A DNA stretch of 59,006 nucleotides from Alistipes sp. (GCA_017555905.1 JAFZFP010000004.1:1-59006); one strand, 5' to 3'. Shown: positions 43,675 through 53,842, counted from the first letter of the stretch. The notes: a model not told the origin generated them from the letters alone. Translations and numbers: made by a program.

Positions 43675-45771
43675 ATGAGAACATTGAAGAATTTGCTTTG
43701 GGCGATGCTCCCACTCTTCTGTTTGTCTTTGGCGGTATCTTGTACAGAGACCCCAAACACAGGAGACGACCCTAACCAGGGTGGCACAAATGGTCCAGCG
43801 GTTGTCAAGGACACTGTAATCAAGATGAAGAAGGATCTCTTTGAGGTTGGCGTTGCAGGTGGTTCACAGCTTGCTGAGTACACTATCGAGGCCCTTGATG
43901 GTGGTGAAAACCCACACTCTGGCGAGAAGATCAGCGCTGTTGCTGCTGAGAGCTGGGTAAACGGTTTCAACTACAACACTTCTAACATTCTCCGTTTCAA
44001 CGTAGATCCTAACCCAGGTTCAACTCCACGTGAGTGCGTTGTAACTGTTAAGTATCGCTACGCTGAGGACGTTGCTTTCGTTGTTAAGCAGAACTCTAAG
44101 TCAAGCGCAGGCTTTACTTTCGAGAACGTAACAAGCACTCTGTTCGACTACACTTTGGATATTATCCCAGAGGACAAGAACACTCCATTTATCGTGATGT
44201 CTGCTTCTTGTGACTACATCGTTGCAAGTGGCTTCCAGACAACTGAGGACTTCTACGAGGATGATATCGCATACTTCGACTGGTTGGGTAGCTTCTATGG
44301 TCAGGACTATGCAGGTATTATGCAAGAAAAGGCTCGTTTCGGTGACCAGCGCAAGGTTACTGTAACCGGTTGTAACGCTGGTACTCCATACGTTTTCTAC
44401 TGCTACTATTTCGACTACGAGACAGGTGCTTTGGCTTCTGACGTATATACTCACGAGATTTGGACTCTCTTCCCAGAAAAGCAGGAGGTTGAGTTCACTA
44501 TGGAGTACACTGTAGACGGCAGCGTTGTTGCTGCTAACGTTGCTCCTATCGGTTTCGATGGCGACTACTACTTCGACGTTTTGAGCGTTGCTCATGTTAA
44601 TAGTTATTTGAACGATCTCGTTCGTTTGGATGGCACTCCATACTTCACAACTCCTGATGAGGCTATCGAGTTCTGGTGGAGTTCTGCTGTTGGTGAGATG
44701 AAGCAGAGTATGTCTACTGACCAAATTATCGCTGCATACACAAGCAAGGGCTTCTATGAGGATGGTACTCCAATGAGCGAGTTCGACTTTGAACTTTTGG
44801 CTAACACTGAGTACTACCTCTTCGCATTCGCTATGGACAGCAACGCTTTGGCTTGCTCTACTCCTCAGTTTGTAAAGGTTACTACTGGCGATGTTGAGAT
44901 GTCTGACAACGTAATCACTCCATCTGTATCTAACATCACTTCACGTGGTGCAACCATCTCATTCGAGACAACTAACGACGACTACTACGTTGCTGGTTGG
45001 GCAACTGCAAATGAGTGGGCTACTTATGGTAACAACGACGCTGAGCGTCAGCAGTACTTGCTCACTAACTTGTCTTACGAGTTCATCTCTGGCAACTACA
45101 CACAGACCATCACTCAGCTTACTCCAGCAACTGAGTACGTACTCTACGCATTCGGTTCACGTGGTGGTATCGCAACTACTCCAACTATCTACACTTGCCG
45201 TTTCACTACTCGTAACGGTTCTGGTGGTGCTTGCTCTATCACAATGGCTGACCTCGGCTACTACGATGCAGCAGATGTTTCTGCATTCGACGGTTACTCA
45301 TACCTCTCTGGTTATGAGATCATATTGCCTCTCGAGGCACAGTTCAGCATTCCTGAGCACGGTGCATACTTCTTCGAGGTATACAACTGGACAAACCGTG
45401 AGTATGAGGTTTACGACGATGAGAACTACATCAAGGGTCTTACCTATATGATTAACAAACATGGCTCAATGACTGTTACTCACACTTACACTGGTCTTGA
45501 GAATGGTGGTTATTATGAGCTCGTTGCTATCGTAATCGACAACGATGGTGTATATAGCGACCTCTACAAGACTTCTTACCGTCCTACATACGATGGTTGC
45601 CGTGATGCTCAGGCCTACGTAGATTGGTGGAACAACTACCAGAACGGTGGTTCAGATGGTCCTACCCTCCAGAGCTGCGTAGTAGAGCAGAAGAACCTCT
45701 TCGTTAAGAAGGATGCTCGCAAGCGTGTTTCTGAGATGACTTTCGAGCCTTCAAAGATGGATATCGAGTAA
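43675..45771 (+). CDS. BACON-domain surface lipoprotein, divergent paralogue B, codon-optimised
   Basis: 698 residues, signal ending SLAVSC with the mature start CTETPNTGDDPNQGG, an acidic surface-export-like segment. A BACON-like domain (about 50-140) is followed by Fn3-like modules, the first matching paralogue A. Codon use differs from nearly every neighbour: Val GTT, Ala GCT, Thr ACT and Gly GGT dominate, typical of highly expressed genes. It is therefore probably an abundant surface protein. It is monocistronic, with its own promoter and a strong terminator. No enzyme motif; ligand unknown. Confidence 0.78.
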   Translation: MRTLKNLLWAMLPLFCLSLAVSCTETPNTGDDPNQGGTNGPAVVKDTVIKMKKDLFEVGVAGGSQLAEYTIEALDGGENPHSGEKISAVAAESWVNGFNYNTSNILRFNVDPNPGSTPRECVVTVKYRYAEDVAFVVKQNSKSSAGFTFENVTSTLFDYTLDIIPEDKNTPFIVMSASCDYIVASGFQTTEDFYEDDIAYFDWLGSFYGQDYAGIMQEKARFGDQRKVTVTGCNAGTPYVFYCYYFDYETGALASDVYTHEIWTLFPEKQEVEFTMEYTVDGSVVAANVAPIGFDGDYYFDVLSVAHVNSYLNDLVRLDGTPYFTTPDEAIEFWWSSAVGEMKQSMSTDQIIAAYTSKGFYEDGTPMSEFDFELLANTEYYLFAFAMDSNALACSTPQFVKVTTGDVEMSDNVITPSVSNITSRGATISFETTNDDYYVAGWATANEWATYGNNDAERQQYLLTNLSYEFISGNYTQTITQLTPATEYVLYAFGSRGGIATTPTIYTCRFTTRNGSGGACSITMADLGYYDAADVSAFDGYSYLSGYEIILPLEAQFSIPEHGAYFFEVYNWTNREYEVYDDENYIKGLTYMINKHGSMTVTHTYTGLENGGYYELVAIVIDNDGVYSDLYKTSYRPTYDGCRDAQAYVDWWNNYQNGGSDGPTLQSCVVEQKNLFVKKDARKRVSEMTFEPSKMDIE

Positions 45772-45792
45772 TTCGATAGATAATACCTAAAA

Positions 45793-45833
45793 TTAGGGGC
45801 GTGGTCGTAAGGCTACGCCCCTAACTTTTTTTT
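45793..45833 (+). terminator. Terminator of divergent paralogue B
   Basis: TTAGGGGCGT.. (45793) pairs with ..ACGCCCCTAA (ending 45823), followed by eight T. Confidence 0.88.
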
Positions 45834-46047
45834 GTCTGTATAGGCAGGAGGAGCAACATAGCAAAACAGAGCGTAGAGGCGCTACGACACACCTTTTTTT
45901 GGTTTGTGGATAAAGTGTCGAAAAAATAGTAACGCGAAAAGGGGTTAGATCCGTTAAAAATCACGAATTTTGTAGACCTGAATTAGCCTAATTAGAGTAA
46001 TTGGGGCAGTTGTAACGGAGCAAATAATAATATAAATATATACTACA

Positions 46048-48600
46048 ATGGCGCAACAGACTAATAACAAGGACCTTAAGACGGTGAAGTACGAAGACGC
46101 CGTCGCTGCTTCCAAAGTGTATTTCAAGGGTGATGAACTCGCTGCTCAGGTATGGGTGAGCAAGTATGCCTTGAAGGACTCTTTCGGCAACATCTACGAG
46201 ACAACGCCCGAGGATATGCACAACCGTATCGCGGCAGAACTCGCTCGCATCGAGGCTAACTACCCTAACGGTATGAGCCATAGCGAGATTTATGAACTCC
46301 TCGACCACTTCCGTTACATCATCCCTCAGGGTGGCCCTATGACTGGTATCGGTAACAATATGCAGGTGGCTTCGTTGTCGAACTGCTTCGTTATTGGCCA
46401 CAAGAACCCTGCCGACTCTTACGGTGGTATCTTCCGTATGGATGAGGAGCAGGTACAGCTTATGAAGCGTCGCGGTGGTGTAGGTCACGACCTCTCACAC
46501 ATCCGCCCTACAGGTAGCCCCGTACTCAACTCAGCCCTCACCTCTACTGGTATCGTGCCATTTATGGAGCGCTACTCAAACTCTACTCGCGAGGTAGCAC
46601 AGGATGGCCGTCGTGGTGCGCTTATGCTCTCGTTGCTCATCAAGCACCCAGATGCTGAGAAGTTCATCGACGCAAAGGTGGACACTGGCAAGGTGACTGG
46701 CGCAAACGTATCTATCAAGATCGACGACGAGTTTATGCGTGCCGCTATTGCTGGCCAGAGCTACCGTCAGGAGTTCCCTATCGGCGCCGAGAAGCCACTT
46801 ATCACTCAGGATATCGACGCAAACAAACTCTGGTCAAAGATTATCCACAATGCGTGGAAGTCTGCAGAGCCAGGCGTACTCTTCTGGGATACCATCATCC
46901 GCGAGAGTGTGCCCGACTGCTACGCAGACGAGGGCTTCCGCACCGTATCGACAAACCCTTGTGGCGAGATTCCATTGTGTCCTTACGACAGCTGCCGTCT
47001 ATTGGCGTTGAACTTGTTGAGCTACGTCGATGCTCCATTCACTAAGGAGGCTTCGTTCAACTTCGAGTTGTTCAAGAGCCACGTGGCTAAGGCTATGCAC
47101 CTTATGGACGACATCATCGACCTTGAGTTGGAGAAGGTGGAACTCATCATCTCTAAGATTGCATCAGACCCTGAGGATGCAGATGTTCGTCGTGTAGAGT
47201 TGGAGTTGTGGCAGAAGATTCGCTCTATGGCCCTCAAGGGTCGCCGTACAGGTCTTGGCATCACTGCCGAGGGCGATATGTTGGCGGCGTTGGGCTTGCG
47301 CTACGGCTCTGACGAGGCTATCGAGTTCGCAGTAAACGTACACAAGACCTTGGCTGTGGAGGCTTACCGTGCATCGGTGGCTATGGCAAAGGATCGTGGT
47401 GCCTTCGGTGTCTTCAACTTCGAGAAGGAGCAGGGCAACCCAATGATTGAGCGTGTCTTGGAGGCTGCACCAGAACTCCGCGAGGAGATGGCTAAGTATG
47501 GCCGTAGAAATATCGCTATGCTCACCATCGCCCCTACAGGTACTACCTCTCTTATGTCGCAGACAACATCGGGTATCGAGCCTGTGTTCCGCCCTGTTTA
47601 CAAGCGTCGTCGTAAGATCAACCCATCGGATAAGGATCAGCGTGCTACATTCGTAGACGAGACTGGTGAGAAGTTCATCGAGTACTACGTATTCCACCAC
47701 CAGTTCGTTAAGTGGCTCGAAATCAACGGCTACGACACCACTCGATTGCAGAATATCGAGGAGGCGGAGCTCGACAAGTGGCTCAAGGCTTCGCCATACT
47801 ACAAGGCTACGGCAAACGATATCGACTGGGTGGCAAAGGTGAAGATGCAGGGCGCTATCCAGAAGTGGGTAGACCACTCAATCTCTGTTACCGTAAACCT
47901 TCCTAACGAGGTTAGCGAGGAGCTCGTAGCAGATGTTTACCGCACAGCGTGGGAGTCAGGCTGTAAGGGTATCACCGTCTATCGTGACGGTTGCCGCGAC
48001 GGCGTATTGCTCGACGTCAAGGATAAGGGCAAGGGTACTAAGAACTGCTCGTCGGAGGCTACTATCCGTCGTCCAGAGTCAATCCCTGCCGACATCGTAC
48101 GTTTCAAGAACGGCAAGGAGGATTGGATTGCATTCGTAGGTAAGCAGGATGACCGCCCTTACGAGATCTTTACAGGTAAGATCGAGGAGGATGCTATGTA
48201 CATCCCTAAGACCATCACCCACGGCCACATCCTCAAGGTTACCGAGGCTAACGGCACTAAGCGTTACGACTTCCAGTATCAGGACCGCTACGGCTATATC
48301 AACACCATCGGTGGTATCTCTCGTCTCTTCGACGAGGAGTTCTGGAACTACGCTAAGTTGATCTCTGGTGTATTGCGCTACGGTATGCCTATCGACAAGG
48401 TAGTGCAGCTTGTAGATGGCCTCCACCTCGACTCTGAAACCATCAACACCTGGAAGAATGGTGTGGAGCGTGCCTTGAAGCAGTATATCAAGGATGGTAC
48501 TCGTGGTAAGGGTCGCTGCCCACAGTGTGGCCAGGAGCATATGGCCTACCAGAATGGTTGCTTGACCTGTATGTCTTGCGGTTACTCTAAGTGTAACTAA
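46048..48600 (+). CDS. nrdJ: Adenosylcobalamin-dependent (class II) ribonucleotide reductase
   Basis: 850 residues. Reduces ribonucleotides to deoxyribonucleotides using a B12-generated thiyl radical, without oxygen dependence. Family motifs are visible: MTGIGNNMQVASLSNCFV, KRRGGVGHDLSHIRP, the radical/redox cysteine C305 in VSTNPCGEIPLCPYDSC, and IAPTGTTSLM. The C-terminus bears a zinc-ribbon-like redox tail, CPQCG...CLTCMSCGYSKC. Length is typical. It is monocistronic, followed by a bidirectional terminator. No cobalamin riboswitch is recognised in the 276-base upstream gap. Confidence 0.95.
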   Translation: MAQQTNNKDLKTVKYEDAVAASKVYFKGDELAAQVWVSKYALKDSFGNIYETTPEDMHNRIAAELARIEANYPNGMSHSEIYELLDHFRYIIPQGGPMTGIGNNMQVASLSNCFVIGHKNPADSYGGIFRMDEEQVQLMKRRGGVGHDLSHIRPTGSPVLNSALTSTGIVPFMERYSNSTREVAQDGRRGALMLSLLIKHPDAEKFIDAKVDTGKVTGANVSIKIDDEFMRAAIAGQSYRQEFPIGAEKPLITQDIDANKLWSKIIHNAWKSAEPGVLFWDTIIRESVPDCYADEGFRTVSTNPCGEIPLCPYDSCRLLALNLLSYVDAPFTKEASFNFELFKSHVAKAMHLMDDIIDLELEKVELIISKIASDPEDADVRRVELELWQKIRSMALKGRRTGLGITAEGDMLAALGLRYGSDEAIEFAVNVHKTLAVEAYRASVAMAKDRGAFGVFNFEKEQGNPMIERVLEAAPELREEMAKYGRRNIAMLTIAPTGTTSLMSQTTSGIEPVFRPVYKRRRKINPSDKDQRATFVDETGEKFIEYYVFHHQFVKWLEINGYDTTRLQNIEEAELDKWLKASPYYKATANDIDWVAKVKMQGAIQKWVDHSISVTVNLPNEVSEELVADVYRTAWESGCKGITVYRDGCRDGVLLDVKDKGKGTKNCSSEATIRRPESIPADIVRFKNGKEDWIAFVGKQDDRPYEIFTGKIEEDAMYIPKTITHGHILKVTEANGTKRYDFQYQDRYGYINTIGGISRLFDEEFWNYAKLISGVLRYGMPIDKVVQLVDGLHLDSETINTWKNGVERALKQYIKDGTRGKGRCPQCGQEHMAYQNGCLTCMSCGYSKCN

Positions 48601-48620
48601 TTGAACATCACCAATAAGAA

Positions 48621-48660
48621 TAGAGGGCTATCCACACGGATAACCCTCTACTTTTTTTTA
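48621..48660. terminator. Bidirectional terminator between nrdJ and the trmH-family gene
   Basis: TAGAGGGcTATCC (48621-48633) / GGATAaCCCTCTA (48638-48650), then a T run. Confidence 0.88.
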
Positions 48661-48677
48661 AAAACTTTAGAACTCTC

Positions 48678-49205
48678 CTATCGCAGAGTACGGAACATCT
48701 CCCACATTAGAATACCTGCTGTCACTGAGACATTTAGTGAGTGTTTAATACCCACCTGTGGAATCTCGATAGCACCATCGACAACATCGGCAACTGCCTG
48801 ATCAACACCCTCGACCTCATTACCAAAGATGATGGCATAGCGTTTGTCGGGGTCGGCCTTGAAGTCGTTGAGCATAACAGCACCCTCAATCTGCTCGATG
48901 GCAAGGATGGTGTAGCCCTCACTGCGCAAAGACTCAACACACTCCATAGTGGTAGCGAAGTAGTTCCACTTTACGCTAACCTCGGCACCAAGGGCCGTCT
49001 TATGAATCTCACGGTTGGGGGGTGTAGAGCTGATGCCACAGAGCATAATGCGCTCAATGCCAAAAGCATCGGCAGTGCGGAAGAAAGAGCCTACGTTCTG
49101 TGCCGAACGCACATTGTCCAAGACCACAACCACGGGCAACTTATCCACCTCGGCATACTCCTCAAGGGTAGGACGACAGAGTTCCTCGTTGAGTAATTTT
49201 CGCAT
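48678..49205 (-). CDS. TrmH/SpoU-family RNA 2'-O-methyltransferase
   Basis: 175-residue compact SPOUT enzyme without an extra RNA-binding domain. The three SpoU motifs are visible: motif 1 LDNVRSAQNVGSFFRTADA, motif 2 IIFGNEVEGVDQ, motif 3 IEIPQVGIKHSLNVSVTAGI, the last forming the trefoil knot that binds S-adenosylmethionine. The size is close to TrmL/TrmH-type tRNA ribose methylases; the RNA target cannot be told. It is divergent from the outer-membrane protein gene at 49301. Confidence 0.9.
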   Translation of the reverse strand: MRKLLNEELCRPTLEEYAEVDKLPVVVVLDNVRSAQNVGSFFRTADAFGIERIMLCGISSTPPNREIHKTALGAEVSVKWNYFATTMECVESLRSEGYTILAIEQIEGAVMLNDFKADPDKRYAIIFGNEVEGVDQAVADVVDGAIEIPQVGIKHSLNVSVTAGILMWEMFRTLR

Positions 49206-49235
49206 AATTTTTAAAGTTTTTTAAATATATTGATG

Positions 49236-49243
49236 CAAAAGTA
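49236..49243 (-). promoter_or_regulatory. Promoter -7 box of the trmH-family gene
   Basis: TACTTTTG on the minus strand, an exact TAnnTTTG match 31 bases before the start codon. Confidence 0.5.
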
Positions 49244-49265
49244 CAAAAAAATAAAATATTTTTGG

Positions 49266-49273
49266 TAACTTTG
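49266..49273 (+). promoter_or_regulatory. Promoter -7 box of the barrel protein/glnS unit
   Basis: TAACTTTG, exact match, 28 bases before the ATG at 49301. Only about 22 bases separate it from the opposing box. Confidence 0.5.
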
Positions 49274-49300
49274 CCTTGAAATGTTTATATACAGCCCGTT

Positions 49301-50374
49301 ATGCGAAGAATGATGCGCTACATAGTCGTACTATTGGCACTCGCCATAGCCACTCCCCGACTCTCCGCACAGGAGTTGGTCGTGGGGGCCGACTTCACCA
49401 CGCTCTTCGACAACACGGAGTTTTCGCCTATGGAGCACTACAACTCCGAGACTCTCTTCAGCGCACGTCTAACGCCTAAAATCGGTGTTAAGTGGAACAA
49501 CCACAACGAGTTAATATTTGGTGCTGATATGGTGCAGGACTTCGGCCACAACTCAAAGTTCCTCTCGGATGTGAACGTGCAGATGTACTACGCCCTAAGA
49601 CACCCCAAGGCCAAACTATTCGCTGGTATATTCCCTCGCAAGGAGATGCGAGGCCTACGAAGTCCACTATATTTCGACCCAGCATACCTCTACTACAACA
49701 ACCGCATAGGTGGTGTCTTGGCTCGCTACGAGGCCAATGAGGGCCGTAGCTTCATAGAGTTTGCTATGGACTATACGGGAATGCGAGACTTCGAGACTCG
49801 CGAGTCGTTTATGATTATGTCGGCAGGTAAGTACTCGGCGGCGTGGTTCAAGGCGGGTTACGACTTCCTGATGGGCCACTATGCTAAGGACTACAACCCT
49901 GCGACCGTGGATGGCGTGGTGGATAACATTATGCTTACTCCATACGTAGGTGGCGAAGTTGTGGCTGGTCCTGTGGATGTAGATATCCAACTCTCCTTCG
50001 TGCAGTCGCTCCAGCGCGACCGCATAATGGAGAATGTATGGGAGTCACCTCGCGGTTGCGACATCTATGCTGCTGTGAGTGGCTGGGGCGTAACCCTCTC
50101 GAACAGACTCTACGTAGGCAAGGGGCTTTACTCCTACTACTCGCGCTATGGCAGTGCAGTCTACCACGGAGTGCCACACTATGCAACTACTAAGGGGGGG
50201 GGTAATATCTATAATGTCATAACCGCCTCATACTCAAAACTATTCTGCGACGACACCATAGGCCTCGATGCAGGTATCACAATGGAGTACGATGGCAAGG
50301 GCTGGGGTACTCGCCAATGGCTGAAGGTGAGCGTTATGCTCGACTATGGAATAGATCTCAAAAAAGATAAATAA
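49301..50374 (+). CDS. Outer membrane beta-barrel protein, function unknown
   Basis: 357 residues with a Sec signal peptide (ALAIATPRLSAQ). The mature protein alternates polar and hydrophobic residues with many aromatic girdle positions (LFSARLTPKIGVKWNNHNELIFGADM, VQMYYALRH, YVGGEVVAGPVDVDIQLSFVQS) and ends in strands WLKVSVMLDYGIDL, as expected for a barrel of 14-18 strands. Three in-frame ATGs (codons 1, 4, 5) are possible starts. It precedes glnS by 17 bases and may be co-transcribed. It resembles small porins but no family is recognised. Confidence 0.75.
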   Translation: MRRMMRYIVVLLALAIATPRLSAQELVVGADFTTLFDNTEFSPMEHYNSETLFSARLTPKIGVKWNNHNELIFGADMVQDFGHNSKFLSDVNVQMYYALRHPKAKLFAGIFPRKEMRGLRSPLYFDPAYLYYNNRIGGVLARYEANEGRSFIEFAMDYTGMRDFETRESFMIMSAGKYSAAWFKAGYDFLMGHYAKDYNPATVDGVVDNIMLTPYVGGEVVAGPVDVDIQLSFVQSLQRDRIMENVWESPRGCDIYAAVSGWGVTLSNRLYVGKGLYSYYSRYGSAVYHGVPHYATTKGGGNIYNVITASYSKLFCDDTIGLDAGITMEYDGKGWGTRQWLKVSVMLDYGIDLKKDK

Positions 50375-50391
50375 TTAAATACTAAATAGTT

Positions 50392-52077
50392 ATGTCAGTA
50401 GAAACAACACAAACAGAGACTAAGGAGAAGTCATTGAACTTCCTTGAGGAGATTATCGAGACATCGATAGCAAATGGTGAACCACGTGTGCAGACACGCT
50501 TCCCACCAGAGCCTAACGGATACCTCCACATTGGTCACGCCAAGAGTATCTGCATCAACTTCGGCCTTGCAAAGAAGTATGGTGGCAAGTGTAACTTGCG
50601 CTTCGACGACACCAACCCCGTGAAGGAGGATACCGAGTATGTAGACTCTATCAAGGAGGATATCAAGTGGTTGGGCTTCGACTGGGCTGGCGAGTACTAC
50701 GCTTCGGACTACTTCGACCAACTCTACGACTGGGCTGTAGTGCTTATTAAGAAGGGCTTGGCATACGTAGATGACCAGACTCAGGAGCAGATTCGTGAGA
50801 CCCGTGGTACTATCTCTGAGCCAGGAACACCATCCCCTTGGCGCGACCGTAGCGTAGAGGAGAACCTCGACCTCTTCGAGCGTATGCGCAATGGCGAGTT
50901 CGAGGATGGCGCTAAGGTGTTGCGTGCAAAGATAGATATGGCACACCCAAATATGCTCTTCCGCGACCCTATTATGTACCGTATCTTGCACACTGACCAC
51001 CACCGCACAGGCGACAAGTGGTGCATCTACCCTATGTACGACTATGCACACGGTCAGTGCGACTCTATCGAGAAGATTACCCACTCTATCTGTACCTTGG
51101 AGTTCGACGTTCACCGCCCATTGTACGACTGGTTTATCCAGGCCTTGGATATCTACCCATCACACCAGTACGAGTTCGCGCGCCTCAACCTCACCTATAC
51201 TATGATGTCGAAGCGTAACTTGCTCAAGTTGGTACAGGAGGGTGTAGTTATGGGTTGGGATGACCCACGTATGCCTACAATCTGCGCCTTGCGTCGTAAG
51301 GGCTATACCCCTGCTTCGGTACGTGCTTTTGCTGAGATGGTGGGCGTTGCTAAGCGCGACAACGTCATCGACCTCGGTAAGTTGGAGTACTGCGTGCGTG
51401 AGGACTTGAATAAGGTTGCTGAGCGCCGTATGGCTGTGTTGAACCCATTGAAGGTGGTTATCACCAACTGGGAGGAGGGCCGTGTTGAGATGCGTCAGGC
51501 TGTGAACAACCCTGAGGATGAGAACGCAGGTATGCGCGAAGTACCATTCTCAAAGGTGTTGTATATCGAGCGCGACGACTTTATGGAGAACCCTCCAAAG
51601 AAGTTCTTCCGTCTCTGTCCTGGTGGCGAGGTACGCCTCCGCTACTCTTACCTCATCAAGTGCGAGGAGGTCATCAAGGACGAGGAGGGCAATATCGTTG
51701 AGTTGCGCTGTACCTACGACCCAATGTCGGGCGATGGCTCGTCGAGCGACGGCCGCCGTGTTAAGGGCGTTATCCACTGGGTGAGTGCCGACCACGCCGT
51801 GAAGGCCGAGGTGCGCCTCTTCGACAACCTCTTCGTTACGGAGAACCCTCGCGACAACTCTCAGGGTCAGGCCTCTTGGGAGGATAACCTCAACCCTAAC
51901 TCGTTGGTTAAGGTAGAGGGCTGGTTGGAGCCATCGTTGAAGGATGCCCCTGTGGGTCAGACCTTCCAGTTTGAGCGTGTCGGCTACTTCTGCCCCGATA
52001 GGGACTCCTCTGCCGACCACCTCGTATTCAACCGCACCGTGACCCTCAAGGACACTTGGGCTAAGATTAATAAGTAG
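50392..52077 (+). CDS. glnS: Glutaminyl-tRNA synthetase
   Basis: 561 residues, class I synthetase charging tRNA-Gln. HIGH motif in [23 protein letters not shown] and [21 protein letters not shown] are the glutamine/glutamate-specific core; the KMSKS-like loop is [13 protein letters not shown]. The C-terminal anticodon-binding beta barrels end [14 protein letters not shown]. The presence of GlnS indicates direct charging rather than sole dependence on the GatCAB route. Confidence 0.97.
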   Translation: MSVETTQTETKEKSLNFLEEIIETSIANGEPRVQTRFPPEPNGYLHIGHAKSICINFGLAKKYGGKCNLRFDDTNPVKEDTEYVDSIKEDIKWLGFDWAGEYYASDYFDQLYDWAVVLIKKGLAYVDDQTQEQIRETRGTISEPGTPSPWRDRSVEENLDLFERMRNGEFEDGAKVLRAKIDMAHPNMLFRDPIMYRILHTDHHRTGDKWCIYPMYDYAHGQCDSIEKITHSICTLEFDVHRPLYDWFIQALDIYPSHQYEFARLNLTYTMMSKRNLLKLVQEGVVMGWDDPRMPTICALRRKGYTPASVRAFAEMVGVAKRDNVIDLGKLEYCVREDLNKVAERRMAVLNPLKVVITNWEEGRVEMRQAVNNPEDENAGMREVPFSKVLYIERDDFMENPPKKFFRLCPGGEVRLRYSYLIKCEEVIKDEEGNIVELRCTYDPMSGDGSSSDGRRVKGVIHWVSADHAVKAEVRLFDNLFVTENPRDNSQGQASWEDNLNPNSLVKVEGWLEPSLKDAPVGQTFQFERVGYFCPDRDSSADHLVFNRTVTLKDTWAKINK

Positions 52078-52101
52078 TCATCTCGGTCCGATTATATAAA
52101 A

Positions 52102-52140
52102 TAGGGTATCCAGACTTTCGTCGGATACCCTACTCTTTTT
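52102..52140. terminator. Bidirectional terminator after glnS
   Basis: TAGGGTATCC (52102-52111) / GGATACCCTA (52123-52132) followed by ctcttttt. Confidence 0.85.
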
Positions 52141-52156
52141 ATCTGTTGTCCTATCC

Positions 52157-52729
52157 CTAATTGTCCAATTTATAGTACTTTGGCGAGTTGAACCTTATAC
52201 CGAGAGATAGATATAGGCACAACTTGTCGGACATTGGCAAAAGTGGGTCTGGTGAGCTGTAAGTATCTATATAGCGGAGGCCAATGGTAATATATGGATT
52301 GCCGAGCCACTCGAGTTTCACACCGAGATCGTAGGCCATTGCGCCCCATTTATTTCCCAATGTAGACTGCACCTTAGGTACAATTACAACGCTTATCTTA
52401 TTATCCTGATATGCCTTATACTCGGCAGAGAGACCCAGATAGAACTGTTCGGTGAAGTTCATTGAGCCGTAGAAAAGACCAGTAGATGCCGTAAAAGGGA
52501 TGTGGAGTGACCATCTATCATTAAAGTGATAACCAAAATTTGCCTCTACATCCAATAGATTAAACTCTCGATACTGTTTGCCTAAGGCACCACCCGCCCT
52601 TGTTTCAAAACCAATAGACATAAAACTCTCGCGCGAACGAGGTTTCAGATTCTTGCTCACTTCACCCTCCTGAGCAAAGGTCAACGTAGTGGCCAATACC
52701 ATAAGAGTTGTTAAGACTAAACGTTTCAT
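52157..52729 (-). CDS. Small outer membrane beta-barrel protein
   Basis: 190 residues with a Sec signal peptide (MKRLVLTTLMVLATTLTFAQ). The mature part has barrel-like amphipathic strands (ESFMSIGFETRAG, LLDVEANFGYHFNDRWSLHIPF, QFYLGLSAEYKAY, LCLYLSLGIRFNSP), enough for about 8 strands. No specific family is recognised. It shares a terminator with glnS and is transcribed from the AT-rich side; 240 bases without a recognised gene separate it from the twin lipoproteins. Confidence 0.72.
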   Translation of the reverse strand: MKRLVLTTLMVLATTLTFAQEGEVSKNLKPRSRESFMSIGFETRAGGALGKQYREFNLLDVEANFGYHFNDRWSLHIPFTASTGLFYGSMNFTEQFYLGLSAEYKAYQDNKISVVIVPKVQSTLGNKWGAMAYDLGVKLEWLGNPYITIGLRYIDTYSSPDPLLPMSDKLCLYLSLGIRFNSPKYYKLDN

Positions 52730-52971
52730 AGTTGTATATTTTAATGGTTTTACGTTATTCTCTATTGCAAGATAACATTTTTTAAATTATACGAGCGATG
52801 ATTTTCATTTTTGTCGTTTTGGTCTGATACGATAATAATAGGTACAGATCCTGCGAGCTTACTTGCCACTATTAGCTTTTGTGCTAATAATGGGGAAATA
52901 CAAAAACAAACCATTGTCGCTATATATCTATAACGCGACCCATCGGCAGATTATTGCATAGATTCCTTAAA

Positions 52972-53388
52972 CTATTTATTCTGCTCAACAACTATATAAG
53001 CAAACGGAGCGTCATATCTCCACGACACATTGAGCTTACGTTTTTTACCAGTCTCATTTGGCGCTACAATAAATCGTACTTGCGTAGCGACATCATCCAA
53101 CTCTACCGTCAGCCAATCTAAAGTCGCCTCATAATAGTAGTCCCCATCATAGAAATCTCTTACGTGAGGATTATCAAAATCCTTTCTATTCTCAGGCGGA
53201 GTTGATATCGTTAAACCTGGCCAATTGCAATTTGGAACCTCAAAAATTTGCTCGCCTCCATACTTTGAAAACACTAGTTTTTCAGGTATATAACAAAGCC
53301 GCCGCGCATACTCCTCTTCGCTATAGCACGACACCATAAGCATCGGCAACAAAATAGCACATACTAATATAGATATAATGCGTTTCAT
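52972..53388 (-). CDS. Small BACON-like lipoprotein, twin 1
   Basis: 138 residues: MKRIISILVCAILLPMLMVSCYSEEEYARR, lipobox Cys21 followed by an acidic stretch. The mature part starts CYIPEKLVFSKYGGEQIFEVPN and ends LDWLTVELDD...RFIVAPNETGKKRKLNVSW...VVEQNK, the order of a single BACON-like Ig fold. It is a tandem paralogue of the gene 19 bases upstream; signal peptides and core motifs are nearly the same. It closes the C10 protease operon. A partner or inhibitor of the protease is possible, but that is speculation. Confidence 0.72.
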   Translation of the reverse strand: MKRIISILVCAILLPMLMVSCYSEEEYARRLCYIPEKLVFSKYGGEQIFEVPNCNWPGLTISTPPENRKDFDNPHVRDFYDGDYYYEATLDWLTVELDDVATQVRFIVAPNETGKKRKLNVSWRYDAPFAYIVVEQNK

Positions 53389-53407
53389 AGTTGAAGGGTT
53401 TATATCG

Positions 53408-53809
53408 TTAATAATTCTGCTCTACGTGAATACGTTCCTGTGGAGGAATGGGATCCCAACATACTAAGAGTTTTCGCTTTTTACCTGTTTCGTTTGGCTT
53501 AGCTATAAATCGTATTTGCGACGAAAAAGCATCCAACTCAACTGTCAGCCAATCTAAAGTTGCCTCACAACAGCCATCCCTATCTAAGTCATTGTCATAA
53601 GTTACGCTATAATTTTTTCCATCAATACATAAATGATACCAATATCCTCCGGGGACTTCATATATATTTTCGCCACCATATTTTGAAAATACAATGGTCT
53701 TGGGAACGTAACAACGTTCAGCCTCTCTCTCCTCTTTAGAGTCATTACACGATGCCATAAGCATTGGTAACAGAATACCACATACTAATATAGATATAAT
53801 GTGTTTCAT
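53408..53809 (-). CDS. Small BACON-like lipoprotein, twin 2
   Basis: 133 residues from the ATG at 53809; the frame is open 16 codons upstream, but this start gives the signal MKHIISILVCGILLPMLMASC that matches its twin. Shared core: CYVPKTIVFSKYGGENIYEVPG, CCEATLDWLTVELD, IRFIAKPNETGKKRKLLVCW, VEQNY. The twins differ most in the middle loop (residues about 55-80), the kind of region that would contact a ligand. It lies 76 bases after the C10 protease and may have its own -7 box at 53835-53842. Confidence 0.72.
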   Translation of the reverse strand: MKHIISILVCGILLPMLMASCNDSKEEREAERCYVPKTIVFSKYGGENIYEVPGGYWYHLCIDGKNYSVTYDNDLDRDGCCEATLDWLTVELDAFSSQIRFIAKPNETGKKRKLLVCWDPIPPQERIHVEQNY

Positions 53810-53834
53810 AGTTGTAGGGGGATTAAATTCACTA

Positions 53835-53842
53835 CAAAAATA
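53835..53842 (-). promoter_or_regulatory. Possible internal promoter for the twin lipoproteins
   Basis: TATTTTTG on the minus strand, 26 bases before the ATG at 53809. The -33 region is unconvincing. Confidence 0.35.

Noticed and set aside
45834-46047. Cobalamin riboswitch or NrdR box upstream of nrdJ
   Set aside because: No B12-box-like sequence or paired NrdR boxes could be recognised; only a small CGTAG/CTACG hairpin is present.
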